Origin: Oscillospiraceae bacterium
GTDB lineage: Bacteria > Bacillota > Clostridia > Oscillospirales > Oscillospiraceae
Assembly (NCBI GenBank): GCA_017415775.1
Contig: JAFQFC010000005.1
Location: forward strand, 1-40,005
Direction of reading: 5' to 3'
Length of the DNA: 40,005 nucleotides
Part shown: in pieces, positions 22,637 to 31,063 of the stretch
Layout of the letters: every line of letters starts with the position of its first letter
Position numbering within the stretch: the stretch's first letter is position 1
Translations under genes and position numbers: made by a program
The notes under the pieces: generated by a model
What the model was told of the DNA's origin: nothing
Databases searched by the model: none
The model's input: only the letters and a program-made list of their open reading frames with translations

Positions 22637-23058
22637 TGGCCACCTCCTTCGATGATGATGTGCCGCCAGTCGTTTTCCGTTTCATGGCGGGTAATGGTGA
22701 CCGTTACGCTGTCCTCCGGCAGGGCAGAGGCGATGTTTTCGCTCCATTCCACGGCGCAGACACCGCCACGCTCCAGATAGTCCTCCCAGCCGATGTCAAA
22801 GAGCGCTTCCTCATCCTCCAGACGGTACATGTCGAAATGGAACAGGGGCGTTGTGCCGCTGTATTCGTTGACGATGGTGAAGGTGGGACTGGTGACCCGG
22901 CCCCGGCAGCCCAAGCCCCGGGCAAGGCCCCGGGTGAAGGCCGTCTTGCCCATACCCAGTCCGCCACGATAGGCAACCACGCTGCCGCCGCTCAGTCTGC
23001 GGCCCAGCGCTTCGCCAATGGCTTCCGTTTCTTCGGCACTGTGGGACAAATACTCCAA
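22633..23058 (-). CDS. tsaE: t6A synthesis ATPase TsaE
   Basis: Small ATPase required for cycling of the TsaB-TsaD complex. The product has Walker A GGLGMGKT, the SPTFTIVNEY motif, and DMYRLEDEEAL with a WSE motif near the end. I place the start at TTG 23058 (giving MEYLSHSAEETEA, 141 residues). GAGGTG lies six bases upstream of it, and family members begin with this sequence. A GTG nine bases earlier overlaps the ribosome site. It is the first gene of tsaE-tsaB(-upp), with an extended -10 promoter at 23092, and is divergent from the rodA-type gene. Confidence 0.93.
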   Translation of the reverse strand: MEYLSHSAEETEAIGEALGRRLSGGSVVAYRGGLGMGKTAFTRGLARGLGCRGRVTSPTFTIVNEYSGTTPLFHFDMYRLEDEEALFDIGWEDYLERGGVCAVEWSENIASALPEDSVTVTITRHETENDWRHIIIEGGGQ

Positions 23059-23091
23059 GCCGCACACCTCGCTTTCTGCTGAAATCGCTCT

Positions 23092-23097
23092 ATTATA
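23092..23097 (-). promoter_or_regulatory. tsaE promoter, extended -10
   Basis: TATAAT on the minus strand preceded by TGG, about 35 nt before tsaE. The -35 region is a pyrimidine-rich tract without a clear hexamer. Confidence 0.55.
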
Positions 23098-23134
23098 CCA
23101 CGAGAAAAAGGAAAAGAAAAGGCCTCTTGGTGTG

Positions 23135-23163
23135 TTTACAGGGAAAACTTCCTGTGGTAAACT
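23135..23163 (+). promoter_or_regulatory. rodA promoter
   Basis: TTTACA (23135-23140), a 17-nt spacer and TAAACT (23158-23163), about 37 nt before the SEDS gene and back-to-back with the tsaE promoter. Confidence 0.6.
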
Positions 23164-23199
23164 AAAGGATATCCAAAAAGGGGAGGCAGGTGACGGACC

Positions 23200-24354
23200 A
23201 TGCTTCGGCGTACAAGAGAATTATTGGGCGATGTGCTGCGTCAGGCTGATCCGGTGCTGCTGCTGTTTTGCGTACTGGCCACAAGCTACGGCCTGGTCAT
23301 GATCACCAGCGCCACCCGCTATCTGGAGACGTATAAGCACGTGATCGTGCAGGGCGCCGCCACCGTCATTGGTATCGGCCTGTACTTCCTGATCTCCATG
23401 ATCGATGTGACCGAGCTGCTGAAGAAGTGGAAGTGGATCTTCCTTTTCAACATCGTCTTTATCCTGCTGCTGAAAACGCCGCTGGGCTGGGAGATAAACG
23501 GCAATCTGGCGTGGCTTCATATCCCCGGCTTCCCGGTGAACATCCAGCCGGCAGAAATCGTAAAGCTGACGTTCATCATTCTGCTGGCCTATCAGCTGGT
23601 GTGGCTGAAGGAGAATAAGGATCTCAAATCCTTCTCGTCCATTCTGTTCCTGGGCGGCCATTTGCTGCTGCTGGTAGGCCTTTACTACCTGATCTCCAAC
23701 GATATGGGCAGCGCCCTTGTGTATATCTTCGTCTTTGCCTGCATGGCCTTTGCTGCCGGTGTGGCCATCCGCTGGTTCGTCATCGCCATTTTGGGCGGCG
23801 GCTTCGCTTTCTATATCCTCTGGCAGGAGGAACTGATCCCGGAGCATATGGTCAAACGCTTCATCGTGCTCTTTGACCACAGCTTTGAGCCGCTGGAAAC
23901 CGGCTGGCACCAGACCCGAGGCCTGCTGGCGCTGGGCGGCGGCAAGCTGATGGGTCAGGGTCTCTTTAACGGCACCCAGACCCAGAGCGAGTACAGCTGG
24001 AGCCTGCCCTTCCGCCATACGGACTTTATCTTCTCCGCTATCGGCGAGGAGCTGGGCCTGCTGGGCTGTCTGGCGGTGCTGGTGCTGCTGAGTGCCATCG
24101 TCATCCGCTGCCTGACCACGGCGGCCAAGGCCAGAAATCTGATGGAGTCGCTCCTCTGTGTGGGCGTGGCGGGAACGCTGATCTTCCAGACCATTTCCAA
24201 TGTCGGCATGTGCCTGTTTGTCATGCCGGTCATCGGTCTGACGCTGCCCTTTTTCAGCTACGGCGGCTCCTCCATCCTGACGTTGTACATGGCCATGGGC
24301 CTGGTCAGCGGCGTGCGCAACCGCTCGCTGCCGGAATGGCTGCGCAAAACGTAA
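23200..24354 (+). CDS. rodA: RodA/FtsW-family peptidoglycan polymerase
   Basis: A 384-residue SEDS-family glycosyltransferase that polymerises lipid II with a partner class B penicillin-binding protein. About ten membrane helices are visible. Conserved family features include WLHIPGFPVNIQPAEIVKL, a D-S-like segment DMGSALVY, the loop WHQTRGLLALGGGKLMGQGL, FRHTDFIFSAIGEELGLLG, and the final GLTLPFFSYGGSS. GGAGG is 13 bases before the ATG, a little far. Length and the lack of a long N-terminal tail favour RodA (elongation) over FtsW (division), but this is not certain. It ends with its own terminator just before ddl-murF, which supply the wall precursor. Confidence 0.93.
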   Translation: MLRRTRELLGDVLRQADPVLLLFCVLATSYGLVMITSATRYLETYKHVIVQGAATVIGIGLYFLISMIDVTELLKKWKWIFLFNIVFILLLKTPLGWEINGNLAWLHIPGFPVNIQPAEIVKLTFIILLAYQLVWLKENKDLKSFSSILFLGGHLLLLVGLYYLISNDMGSALVYIFVFACMAFAAGVAIRWFVIAILGGGFAFYILWQEELIPEHMVKRFIVLFDHSFEPLETGWHQTRGLLALGGGKLMGQGLFNGTQTQSEYSWSLPFRHTDFIFSAIGEELGLLGCLAVLVLLSAIVIRCLTTAAKARNLMESLLCVGVAGTLIFQTISNVGMCLFVMPVIGLTLPFFSYGGSSILTLYMAMGLVSGVRNRSLPEWLRKT

Positions 24355-24360
24355 GACATC

Positions 24361-24391
24361 ACGCCTGCACTGAGGAAGTGCAGGCGTTTTT
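24361..24391 (+). terminator. rodA terminator
   Basis: Arms 24361-24371 and 24377-24387 with a GAGGA loop, followed by TTTT. It starts a few bases after the rodA stop. Confidence 0.87.
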
Positions 24392-24403
24392 CTGTCTTTT
24401 TGG

Positions 24404-24432
24404 TTGTAATCTTCCCGACTTTGTGATATACT
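24404..24432 (+). promoter_or_regulatory. Promoter of the ddl-apeB operon
   Basis: TTGTAA (24404-24409), a 17-nt spacer and TATACT (24427-24432), about 70 nt before ddl. No terminator is seen after it until 34079, so it may drive the whole 9.6-kb operon. Confidence 0.6.
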
Positions 24433-24500
24433 GCTATGTTGATAAAATAGGATAAATATTGACTCCCCGGCCTATGGACGGGAGAAGTGTGAGGTGTCAT

Positions 24501-25562
24501 ATGAAAATTGTGGTTTTGGCAGGCGGACTGAGTACGGAGCGCAATGTGGCGCTGGTCACCGGTACCGGCGTGTGCCGTGCCCTGCGGCAGAAGGGCTATC
24601 AGGCCATTCTGGTGGATATGTTTATGGGTCTGGAGAACTATACCGGTTCTCTGGAAACGATCTTTGACGCACCCGACGGTCTGTGCAGCGATATCCGGGT
24701 GGAGAGCACTGCCCCCGATCTGGAGGCCGTGCGCAAGAGCCGCAAGGATCAGAGCGACTCTATGTTCGGTCAGGATGTGCTGACCGTCTGCGGCATGGCC
24801 GATGTGGTGTTCCTGGCCCTCCACGGTTCCTGCGGTGAGGACGGCCGTGTGCAGGCTGCCTTCGATCTGCTGGGCATTCCCTATACCGGTTCGGGCTACC
24901 TCAGCAGCGGCATGGCCATGGATAAGGCCATCACCAAGCGCTATCTGGACGCCGAGAACATCCGCAGCGCCCCTTGGCGTGACGTGACCTACTGCGAGGC
25001 CGATATCCCCCGCCTGGTGGAGGAGCTGGAAGTTCCCTGTGCCGTGAAGATCGTCAACGGCGGCAGCTCCATCGGTGTGGAACTGCCCGATACCAAGGAA
25101 GAGCTGGAAGCTGCCCTGCGCAGCATCCTGGCCTACGGCAACCACGTCATCGTGGAGAAGAAGATCGTGGGTCGTGAGCTGACGGTGGGCGTACTGGGCG
25201 ATACCTATCTGCCCGCCGTGGAGATCATTCCCAAGAACGCTTACTTCGATTACGAGGCCAAGTACCAGTCCGACTTCGTTACCGAGGTCTGTCCCGCCCA
25301 GATCGAGGAGAGCGTGTGGCACGAGATGGGCAAGGCCGCCGTGCAGCTGCACAAGGCACTGGGCCTGAGCGTCTATTCCCGCACCGACTTCCTGCTGGAC
25401 AGCGAGGGCAAGCCCTGGTGTCTGGAAGTCAACACCCTGCCCGGCATGACCCCCACCAGCCTCTTCCCCCAGGAAGCAGCGGCTGTGGGTATGTCCTATC
25501 CCGACCTGTGCGAGACCATCGTGCTGGAATCCATCAAGGCCAGAAAGGCGGAGCGGAAATGA
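24501..25562 (+). CDS. ddl: D-alanine-D-alanine ligase
   Basis: Makes the D-Ala-D-Ala dipeptide of peptidoglycan. The 353-residue ATP-grasp enzyme starts MKIVVLAGGLSTERNVAL, and continues with LALHGSCGEDGRVQ, the variant YTGSGYLSSGMAMDK region, KIVNGGSSIGV, GRELTVGVLG, and ends its active site with EVNTLPGMTPTSL. GAGGTG precedes the ATG at 24501. Its stop overlaps the murF start by four bases (ATGA), coupling the two enzymes that make and use the dipeptide. Whether the product could instead be D-Ala-D-Lac cannot be settled by eye. Nothing looks truncated. Confidence 0.95.
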   Translation: MKIVVLAGGLSTERNVALVTGTGVCRALRQKGYQAILVDMFMGLENYTGSLETIFDAPDGLCSDIRVESTAPDLEAVRKSRKDQSDSMFGQDVLTVCGMADVVFLALHGSCGEDGRVQAAFDLLGIPYTGSGYLSSGMAMDKAITKRYLDAENIRSAPWRDVTYCEADIPRLVEELEVPCAVKIVNGGSSIGVELPDTKEELEAALRSILAYGNHVIVEKKIVGRELTVGVLGDTYLPAVEIIPKNAYFDYEAKYQSDFVTEVCPAQIEESVWHEMGKAAVQLHKALGLSVYSRTDFLLDSEGKPWCLEVNTLPGMTPTSLFPQEAAAVGMSYPDLCETIVLESIKARKAERK

Positions 25563-26914
25563 TCGCATACAAACCTGAAGAACTGGCATTGGCCACCGGC
25601 GGCACCGTGGTGCAGTCCGGTGCGGCCGTGACCTCCGTGTCCACCGACAGCCGTACGGTAGGGGAGGGCCAGCTTTTTATCCCGCTGGTGGGCGAGAATT
25701 TTGACGGCCACGCCTACATTGACATGGCGCTGGAAAAGGGCGCCGCCGGCTGTCTGTGTTCCCGTGTCCCGGAAACGCTGCAAAGCGGCAAGTTCTACGT
25801 GCAGGTGGCGGATACCGCCGTTGCCCTGCGTGATTTGTCGGGCCATTACCGTGCCCGGTTCGATATTCCCGTGGTGCAGGTCAGCGGCAGCGCCGGCAAG
25901 ACCACCACCAAGGAAATGATCGCCTCCGTGCTGGGTCAGCATTTCCGTACCCTGAAAACCCAGGGCAACCTGAATAACCAGTTCGGCACGCCCCGCACGC
26001 TGCTGCAGCTGGAGCCCGGCCATGAGGCCGCCGTCATCGAGACCGGCATCGGCACCTTCGGCGACCTGCGCTATCTCAAAAGTGCGGTGCAGCCCACCGT
26101 GGCGGTGCTGACCAACGTGGGCGACGCCCATATCGAAAACATGAACGGCAGCCGTCTGGGTGTGCTGCAGGCCAAGAGCGAGATCTTCGAGGGCCTGCGG
26201 GAGGGCGGTCTCGCCGTCCTCAACGGCGACGATGAGCTGCTGGGCACCCTGGACCTGCCCTTTACCACCCTGCGCTGCGGCCGCAGCGAAAACTGCAACG
26301 TCCGGGTGACGGACATCGTGGACCGGGGCATCGAAGGCATTGACTGCGCCGTGACCACGGCCAAGGATACCTACCGTCTGGAGATCCCCTCTCCCGGCGA
26401 CTATATGATCTATCCCGCCTCTATGGCCACCGCCATCGGCGAATATCTGGGCATGAGCAAGAGCGAGATCATCGCCGGCGTGGCCGCCTATGTGTCCACC
26501 GGCAGCCGCATGCGCCGCATCCGCCTGCCAGGCGAGCGGCTGATCATCGACGACTGCTATAACGCCAACCCCCAGGCCATGCAGGAGGCGCTGCGGATCC
26601 TGGCCAAGAGCGACAAGCGGAAGCTGGCTATCTTAGGCGATATGGGCGAACTGGGCGACCTGGCCCCGGCAGCCCACCGTGCCGCCGGTGAGCTGGCTGC
26701 CTCTCTGGGACTGGATGCCGTGGTGGCCATCGGCCCCAAGTCGGCGGATATTGCCGTGGGCGGCGGCAGCGTGGTGCGGCATTTCCTCACCATCGAGGAG
26801 GCGCTGAGCACCATTCGTGAACTGTTTACGCCCGGCACCACGGTGCTGGTGAAGGCATCCCATGCCATGGGATTCGGAAAAATCGTGAAAGAACTGGAAG
26901 AAACCTACCAATGA
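25559..26914 (+). CDS. murF: UDP-MurNAc-tripeptide D-Ala-D-Ala ligase MurF
   Basis: Adds D-Ala-D-Ala to the UDP-MurNAc-tripeptide in the last cytoplasmic step of the stem peptide. The 451-residue protein has the Mur N-terminal domain (TDSRTVGEGQLFIPL and ENFDGHAY), the P-loop VSGSAGKTTTKEM, the GTFGDLRYL and NVGDAHIENM region, and the C-terminal DDCYNANPQAM with the late ILGDMGELG. It starts at the ATG at 25559 inside the ddl stop, and its own stop overlaps the ABC-F start by four bases. This places it in a tightly coupled operon. Confidence 0.96.
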   Translation: MIAYKPEELALATGGTVVQSGAAVTSVSTDSRTVGEGQLFIPLVGENFDGHAYIDMALEKGAAGCLCSRVPETLQSGKFYVQVADTAVALRDLSGHYRARFDIPVVQVSGSAGKTTTKEMIASVLGQHFRTLKTQGNLNNQFGTPRTLLQLEPGHEAAVIETGIGTFGDLRYLKSAVQPTVAVLTNVGDAHIENMNGSRLGVLQAKSEIFEGLREGGLAVLNGDDELLGTLDLPFTTLRCGRSENCNVRVTDIVDRGIEGIDCAVTTAKDTYRLEIPSPGDYMIYPASMATAIGEYLGMSKSEIIAGVAAYVSTGSRMRRIRLPGERLIIDDCYNANPQAMQEALRILAKSDKRKLAILGDMGELGDLAPAAHRAAGELAASLGLDAVVAIGPKSADIAVGGGSVVRHFLTIEEALSTIRELFTPGTTVLVKASHAMGFGKIVKELEETYQ

Positions 26915-28806
26915 TCGACATCAGCGTATCGGGACTGGTCAAGTCCTTCGACCTGGAAAAGAAAATACTGGACGGACTGACCTTCCAGATCGACACCGGT
27001 GAGCGGGTGGGTCTGCTGGGCAAAAACGGCGCAGGCAAGACCACCCTGTTTCGTATCATCACCGGCGAGCTGGACTACGACGAGGGCGATGTGATCATCG
27101 CCTCCGGCCGCCGGGTGGGCCTCATCTCCCAGATCCCGGTGTACCCTGCCGGGTACACGGTGGAGGACGTACTGCAGACCGCCTTTCGTCGGATGCATGT
27201 CCTCAAAGACGAGATGGATCTGCTGGCCCAGCGCATGGCCGAGGGCGAGACGGACGAAACGATCCTCAAGCGCTACGGTGAGCTGGCAGCCCGGTTTGAA
27301 GGCTTGGGCGGCTACGATACCGATACCGCCGTCAACAAGGTGGCCAACGGCCTGTCCATCGACGCCGACATGCGCCAAAGACTTTTTGACGACCTCTCCG
27401 GCGGCGAAAAGACCCGTGTCAATCTGGGTCGCCTGATTCTGGAGGATACGGATATCCTGCTGCTGGACGAGCCCACCAACCATCTGGACCTGCAGGCTAC
27501 GGAATGGCTGGAGGAATACCTGCGCCAGTTCCGGGGCACCGTGGTCACCATTTCCCACGACCGCTATTTCCTGGACCGGACCGTTACCCGCATCATCGAG
27601 GTGCTGGACGGCAAGGCCGAGTTCTACAGCGGCAACTACAGCTTCTACGCCATCGAAAAAGAGCGGCGTTATCAGGAGCAGATGAAACAGTATATGAAGG
27701 AGCAGGCCAAGATCCAGCAGCTGGAGGCCGCTGCCGAGCAGCTGCGCATGTTTGCCTTTAAGGGTCTGGACAAGACCTATCGCCGTGCCATCTCCATGGA
27801 GCGGCGCATCGAGCGCATGCGCACCACCGCCAAGCCCACCAAGGCCAAGAAGATGGATGCCCGCTTCGCCAGCCGTGAGTTCAAGGGCGATGAGGCGCTG
27901 CAGATCAAGGGCGTGGGCAAGTCTTTCGGCGAGCGCACACTGTTCTCCGACATTTACCTGCGGGTCACCGGCGGCGAGCGTATCGCCTTCATCGGCGACA
28001 ACGGCACCGGCAAGACCACCCTTTTGAACATGATCATGCAGCTGGAGCCCATCGATACCGGCATGATCCGTACCGGCCCTGCCATCCGCACGGCGTATCT
28101 TCCCCAGATCATCTCCTTTGACCACCCGGAGCGCAATCTGGTGGACACCATGCTCTACGCCAAGAAGAATCTTTCGGCCCAGAGCGCCCGTAACCGTCTG
28201 GCCGCCTATCAGTTTCAGGGCGAGGATGTGTTCAAGAGCGTGTCCGTCCTCTCCGGCGGTGAGCTGAGCCGCCTGCGGCTTTGCATGCTGATGGACGAGG
28301 AGATCAACTTTCTGGTGCTGGACGAACCCACCAACCATCTGGATATCGCCAGCCGAGAGTGGATCGAGGAAGCGGTGGAGGCCTACGACGGGACGCTTCT
28401 GTTCGTGTCCCACGACCGCTATTTTATCAACCGCTTCGCCACCCGCATCTGGGAACTGGCCGACGGCACCATCACCGACTATCCCATGGGCTTTGCCGAG
28501 TATAAGCGGCTCAAAGCTGAGGAAAAGCGGAATGCTCCGCCCCCGGCAAAGCAGGAGAAGAAGGGCGACACCCGTCAGCCCCGCATGAACCGGGAAAAGC
28601 AGGCGATCCGACGCCAGCTGACCATCTGCGAGACCGGCATTTCCAAGCTGGAAGCTGAATGCGCCCGACTGGACGCTTTGATGGAGGAAGTGGCCTGCGA
28701 TCCGGCCAGGCTCAACGAAGTATATACGCAGAAGCAGGAGACGGAAGAGCGCCTCATGGCGGAAATGGCCCGCTGGGAGGAGCTGAGCCTGCAGCTGGAA
28801 GAATAG
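26911..28806 (+). CDS. ABC-F family ATPase
   Basis: A 631-residue protein with two ABC ATPase domains and no membrane segments, so a ribosome-associated ABC-F factor rather than a transporter. Domain 1 has Walker A GKNGAGKTT (about 37-45), signature LSGGEKTRV and LDEPTNHLD. A charged linker follows (about residues 240-310, KERRYQEQMKQYMKE). Domain 2 has GDNGTGKTT, signature LSGGELSRL and a second LDEPTNHLD. The C-terminal 70 residues look coiled-coil (KQAIRRQLTICETGISKLEAE). It resembles the YdiF/YfmR-Uup group. Antibiotic-resistance members have longer linkers, so a housekeeping translation role is more likely. It is coupled to murF by a four-base overlap. Confidence 0.92.
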   Translation: MIDISVSGLVKSFDLEKKILDGLTFQIDTGERVGLLGKNGAGKTTLFRIITGELDYDEGDVIIASGRRVGLISQIPVYPAGYTVEDVLQTAFRRMHVLKDEMDLLAQRMAEGETDETILKRYGELAARFEGLGGYDTDTAVNKVANGLSIDADMRQRLFDDLSGGEKTRVNLGRLILEDTDILLLDEPTNHLDLQATEWLEEYLRQFRGTVVTISHDRYFLDRTVTRIIEVLDGKAEFYSGNYSFYAIEKERRYQEQMKQYMKEQAKIQQLEAAAEQLRMFAFKGLDKTYRRAISMERRIERMRTTAKPTKAKKMDARFASREFKGDEALQIKGVGKSFGERTLFSDIYLRVTGGERIAFIGDNGTGKTTLLNMIMQLEPIDTGMIRTGPAIRTAYLPQIISFDHPERNLVDTMLYAKKNLSAQSARNRLAAYQFQGEDVFKSVSVLSGGELSRLRLCMLMDEEINFLVLDEPTNHLDIASREWIEEAVEAYDGTLLFVSHDRYFINRFATRIWELADGTITDYPMGFAEYKRLKAEEKRNAPPPAKQEKKGDTRQPRMNREKQAIRRQLTICETGISKLEAECARLDALMEEVACDPARLNEVYTQKQETEERLMAEMARWEELSLQLEE

Positions 28807-28817
28807 GAGAAGGAACC

Positions 28818-29300
28818 ATGAAAGACGTTTTGTGTATTTATTATTCCCGTACCGGCAAGACCAGGCAGGCTATGGAGGAAGTGGCGCTGGCGCTGGACGC
28901 CGAGCTGGTGGAGATCACCGACGGCCAGGACCGTACCGGCTTCAAGGGCTTTATGCTCTCCGGCATGGAGGCCATGCGCCGTTCCACCCGTCCGCTGCAG
29001 CCCTTCGCCACGGAGCGTAATCTGGAGGACTATCGTCTGGTGGTGCTGGGTACGCCCGTGTGGGCCGGCCGCTGTTCCAGCGTGATCCGCGCCCTGCTGA
29101 AGCGCCGTGGCCTGGAAATGAAGCGTGTGGCTTACCTCCTGACCCGTGACAGCGACAAGCGCTACGAGGAGATCTATGACCAGATGGACCAGTATGTGGC
29201 CAAACCCCGGATCGCCGCTGTCAGTCTGCGTGTGGGCGATGTGGGCTACAACTACTGGCGTGACGGTTTTATCCGGGAAGTGCAGAGCTTCCTGAACTGA
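28818..29300 (+). CDS. Flavodoxin-family protein
   Basis: A 160-residue flavodoxin-like protein. The FMN phosphate loop is YYSRTGKTRQAM and a later loop is LGTPVWAGRCSSVIRALL. Segment spacing fits the short flavodoxin fold. The ATG at 28818 follows GGAGAAGG, 11 nt after the ABC-F stop. It lies in the operon between the ABC-F gene and prfA, which gives no clue to its redox partner. Confidence 0.9.
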   Translation: MKDVLCIYYSRTGKTRQAMEEVALALDAELVEITDGQDRTGFKGFMLSGMEAMRRSTRPLQPFATERNLEDYRLVVLGTPVWAGRCSSVIRALLKRRGLEMKRVAYLLTRDSDKRYEEIYDQMDQYVAKPRIAAVSLRVGDVGYNYWRDGFIREVQSFLN

Positions 29301-29315
29301 CGAAAGGGCGAGTCT

Positions 29316-30380
29316 ATGCTGGATAAGCTGAATGAGATCGAACGACGCCTCGGTGAGGTGGAGCAGCAGCTCTCCGACCCTGCCGTTTACGGCGATATGG
29401 CCCGCCTGCGGGACCTGAGCCGTCAGCAGAAGGAGCTGACCCCCGTGGTGGAGACCTACCGTGCCTACCGTGACGCTTTGCAGCGCATCGAAGATGCCGC
29501 CGAGCTGCTGAGCGACCCGGAGCTGAAAGCGCTGGCCCAGGAGGAACTGCAGCAGGCCAAGGAGGACAGTGAGCGTCTGGCCGAGGAACTGAAGCTTCTG
29601 CTGCTGCCCCGTGACCCCAACGACGACAAGAACGTGGTTCTGGAGATCCGCAGCGGCGTGGGCGGGGAAGAGGGTGCCCTCTTTGCCGCAGACCTGCTGC
29701 GTATGTATACCATGTACGCCGAACGCCGGGGCTGGCAGCTGGAGATCGCCAGCTGTAACGAAACGGAGTTGGGCGGTGTAAAGGAAGTAAGCTTGACAAT
29801 CGAAGGTGAGGGTGCTTACTCCCGGCTGAAGTTTGAAGCCGGTACCCACCGTGTCCAGCGTGTGCCGGAAACGGAATCCTCCGGCCGTATCCAGACCTCG
29901 GCAGCTACCGTGGCCGTGATGCCGGAGGCCGAAGAGGTGGAGTTTTCCATCGATCCCAAGGACCTGCAGATCGACACCTTCCGCTCTTCCGGTGCCGGTG
30001 GCCAGCACGTCAACAAGACCGAGTCCGCCATCCGCATCACCCATCTGCCCACCGGCACGGTGGTGGAGTGTCAGGACGAGCGCAGCCAGCACAAGAATCG
30101 TGACCGTGCCATGAAGATCCTGCGCACCAAGCTCTACGAGGCCGAGCAGGAGAAGCAGAATGCCGCCATCGCCCAGACCCGCCGCTCGCAGGTGGGTACC
30201 GGCGACCGCAGCGGCAAGATCAGAACGTATAATTTCCCCCAGAACCGGGTCACCGACCACCACCTGACGGGAGATAATAAAAATTTCAACATTGCTGCCG
30301 TGATCAACGGCGACCTGGATGCGTTGGTGGACGCCCTGACCGTAGCCGATCAGGCCCGCCGCCTTCAGGAGGGAGAATGA
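29316..30380 (+). CDS. prfA: Peptide chain release factor 1
   Basis: Recognises UAA and UAG and triggers peptide release. The 354-residue protein has the codon-recognition PxT tripeptide as PET in RVPETESSGRIQTSAATV, the catalytic GGQ in SSGAGGQHVNKTESA, and the C-terminal TGDRSGKIRTYNFPQNRVTDH. Length is normal. The ribosome site (AAGGGCG) is weak, so expression may rely on coupling to the upstream flavodoxin gene. In many Firmicutes prfA is followed by the methylase gene prmC. Here it is followed directly by a LUD-domain gene; Sua5, its usual near neighbour, comes one gene later. Confidence 0.97.
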   Translation: MLDKLNEIERRLGEVEQQLSDPAVYGDMARLRDLSRQQKELTPVVETYRAYRDALQRIEDAAELLSDPELKALAQEELQQAKEDSERLAEELKLLLLPRDPNDDKNVVLEIRSGVGGEEGALFAADLLRMYTMYAERRGWQLEIASCNETELGGVKEVSLTIEGEGAYSRLKFEAGTHRVQRVPETESSGRIQTSAATVAVMPEAEEVEFSIDPKDLQIDTFRSSGAGGQHVNKTESAIRITHLPTGTVVECQDERSQHKNRDRAMKILRTKLYEAEQEKQNAAIAQTRRSQVGTGDRSGKIRTYNFPQNRVTDHHLTGDNKNFNIAAVINGDLDALVDALTVADQARRLQEGE

Positions 30381-30394
30381 AAGGAGAAACGACC

Positions 30395-31036
30395 ATGCTG
30401 CAGCCCAGAAAAATGAGATACGACAAGGCCGGCCCCGTTGTTGCCGAAAACCTGAAGAAGCGCTATTTTGACGCTTACTACTGCTCTACCCGTGAAGAGG
30501 GTATTGCCAAAGTACTGGAACTGATCCCCGCCGAGGACGTTGTCTCCTGGGGCGGTACCCTGACGGTGGATGAGCTGGGCATCAAGCAGCTGCTGGCTGA
30601 GCGTGGCCAGAAGGTGCTGGACCGTGATACCGCCAAGGACATGGCTGAGCGTATGGCCATCATGCGTGCCGGCCTGACCTGCGACACCTTCCTCACCGGC
30701 ACCAACGCCATCACTCAGGACGGTGAGCTGTTCAACATCGACGGCAACGGCAACCGTGTGGCTGCCATGACCTTCGGCCCCAAGAGCGTGGTCATCGTGG
30801 CCGGCATGAACAAGGTGGTCAAGGATATGGATGCCGCTGTCAGCCAGGTGCGCAACTATACCGCTCCTGCCGTGCTGCAGCGCTTCCCCAACTTCAAGAC
30901 GCCCTGCAACGCCAACGGCCTGTGCGCCGACTGCAAGAGCCCTGACAGCTGCTGCTGCTATATGGTGGAGACCCGTATCTGCCGTCCCGCCGGCAAGATC
31001 AAGGTGGTTCTCATCGGTGAGGATCTGGGCCTGTAA
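30395..31036 (+). CDS. LUD-domain protein (LutC-like)
   Basis: A 213-residue protein of the LUD (lactate utilisation, DUF162) family. It has the conserved stretch VSWGGTLTVDELGI and LTGTNAITQDGELFNIDGNGN, then a cysteine-rich block near the end (CNANGLCADCKSPDSCCC) that could hold a metal or cluster. The ATG at 30395 follows AAAGGAGA; an earlier ATG at 30377 overlaps the prfA stop and lacks spacing. LutC proteins normally work with LutA and LutB in lactate oxidation. Neither is here, so this isolated copy probably has another role. Confidence 0.85.
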   Translation: MLQPRKMRYDKAGPVVAENLKKRYFDAYYCSTREEGIAKVLELIPAEDVVSWGGTLTVDELGIKQLLAERGQKVLDRDTAKDMAERMAIMRAGLTCDTFLTGTNAITQDGELFNIDGNGNRVAAMTFGPKSVVIVAGMNKVVKDMDAAVSQVRNYTAPAVLQRFPNFKTPCNANGLCADCKSPDSCCCYMVETRICRPAGKIKVVLIGEDLGL

Positions 31037-31063
31037 ATTACTAACGAAAGAAGACCAGAAACC

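Noticed and set aside
26905-28413. Long open frame antisense to the ABC-F gene
   Set aside because: Shadow of the GC-rich coding strand; the sense frame has complete Walker and signature motifs.
26911-28806. ABC-F as an antibiotic-resistance determinant
   Set aside because: The interdomain linker looks short and the gene is embedded in a cell-wall/translation operon, so a housekeeping factor is more likely.
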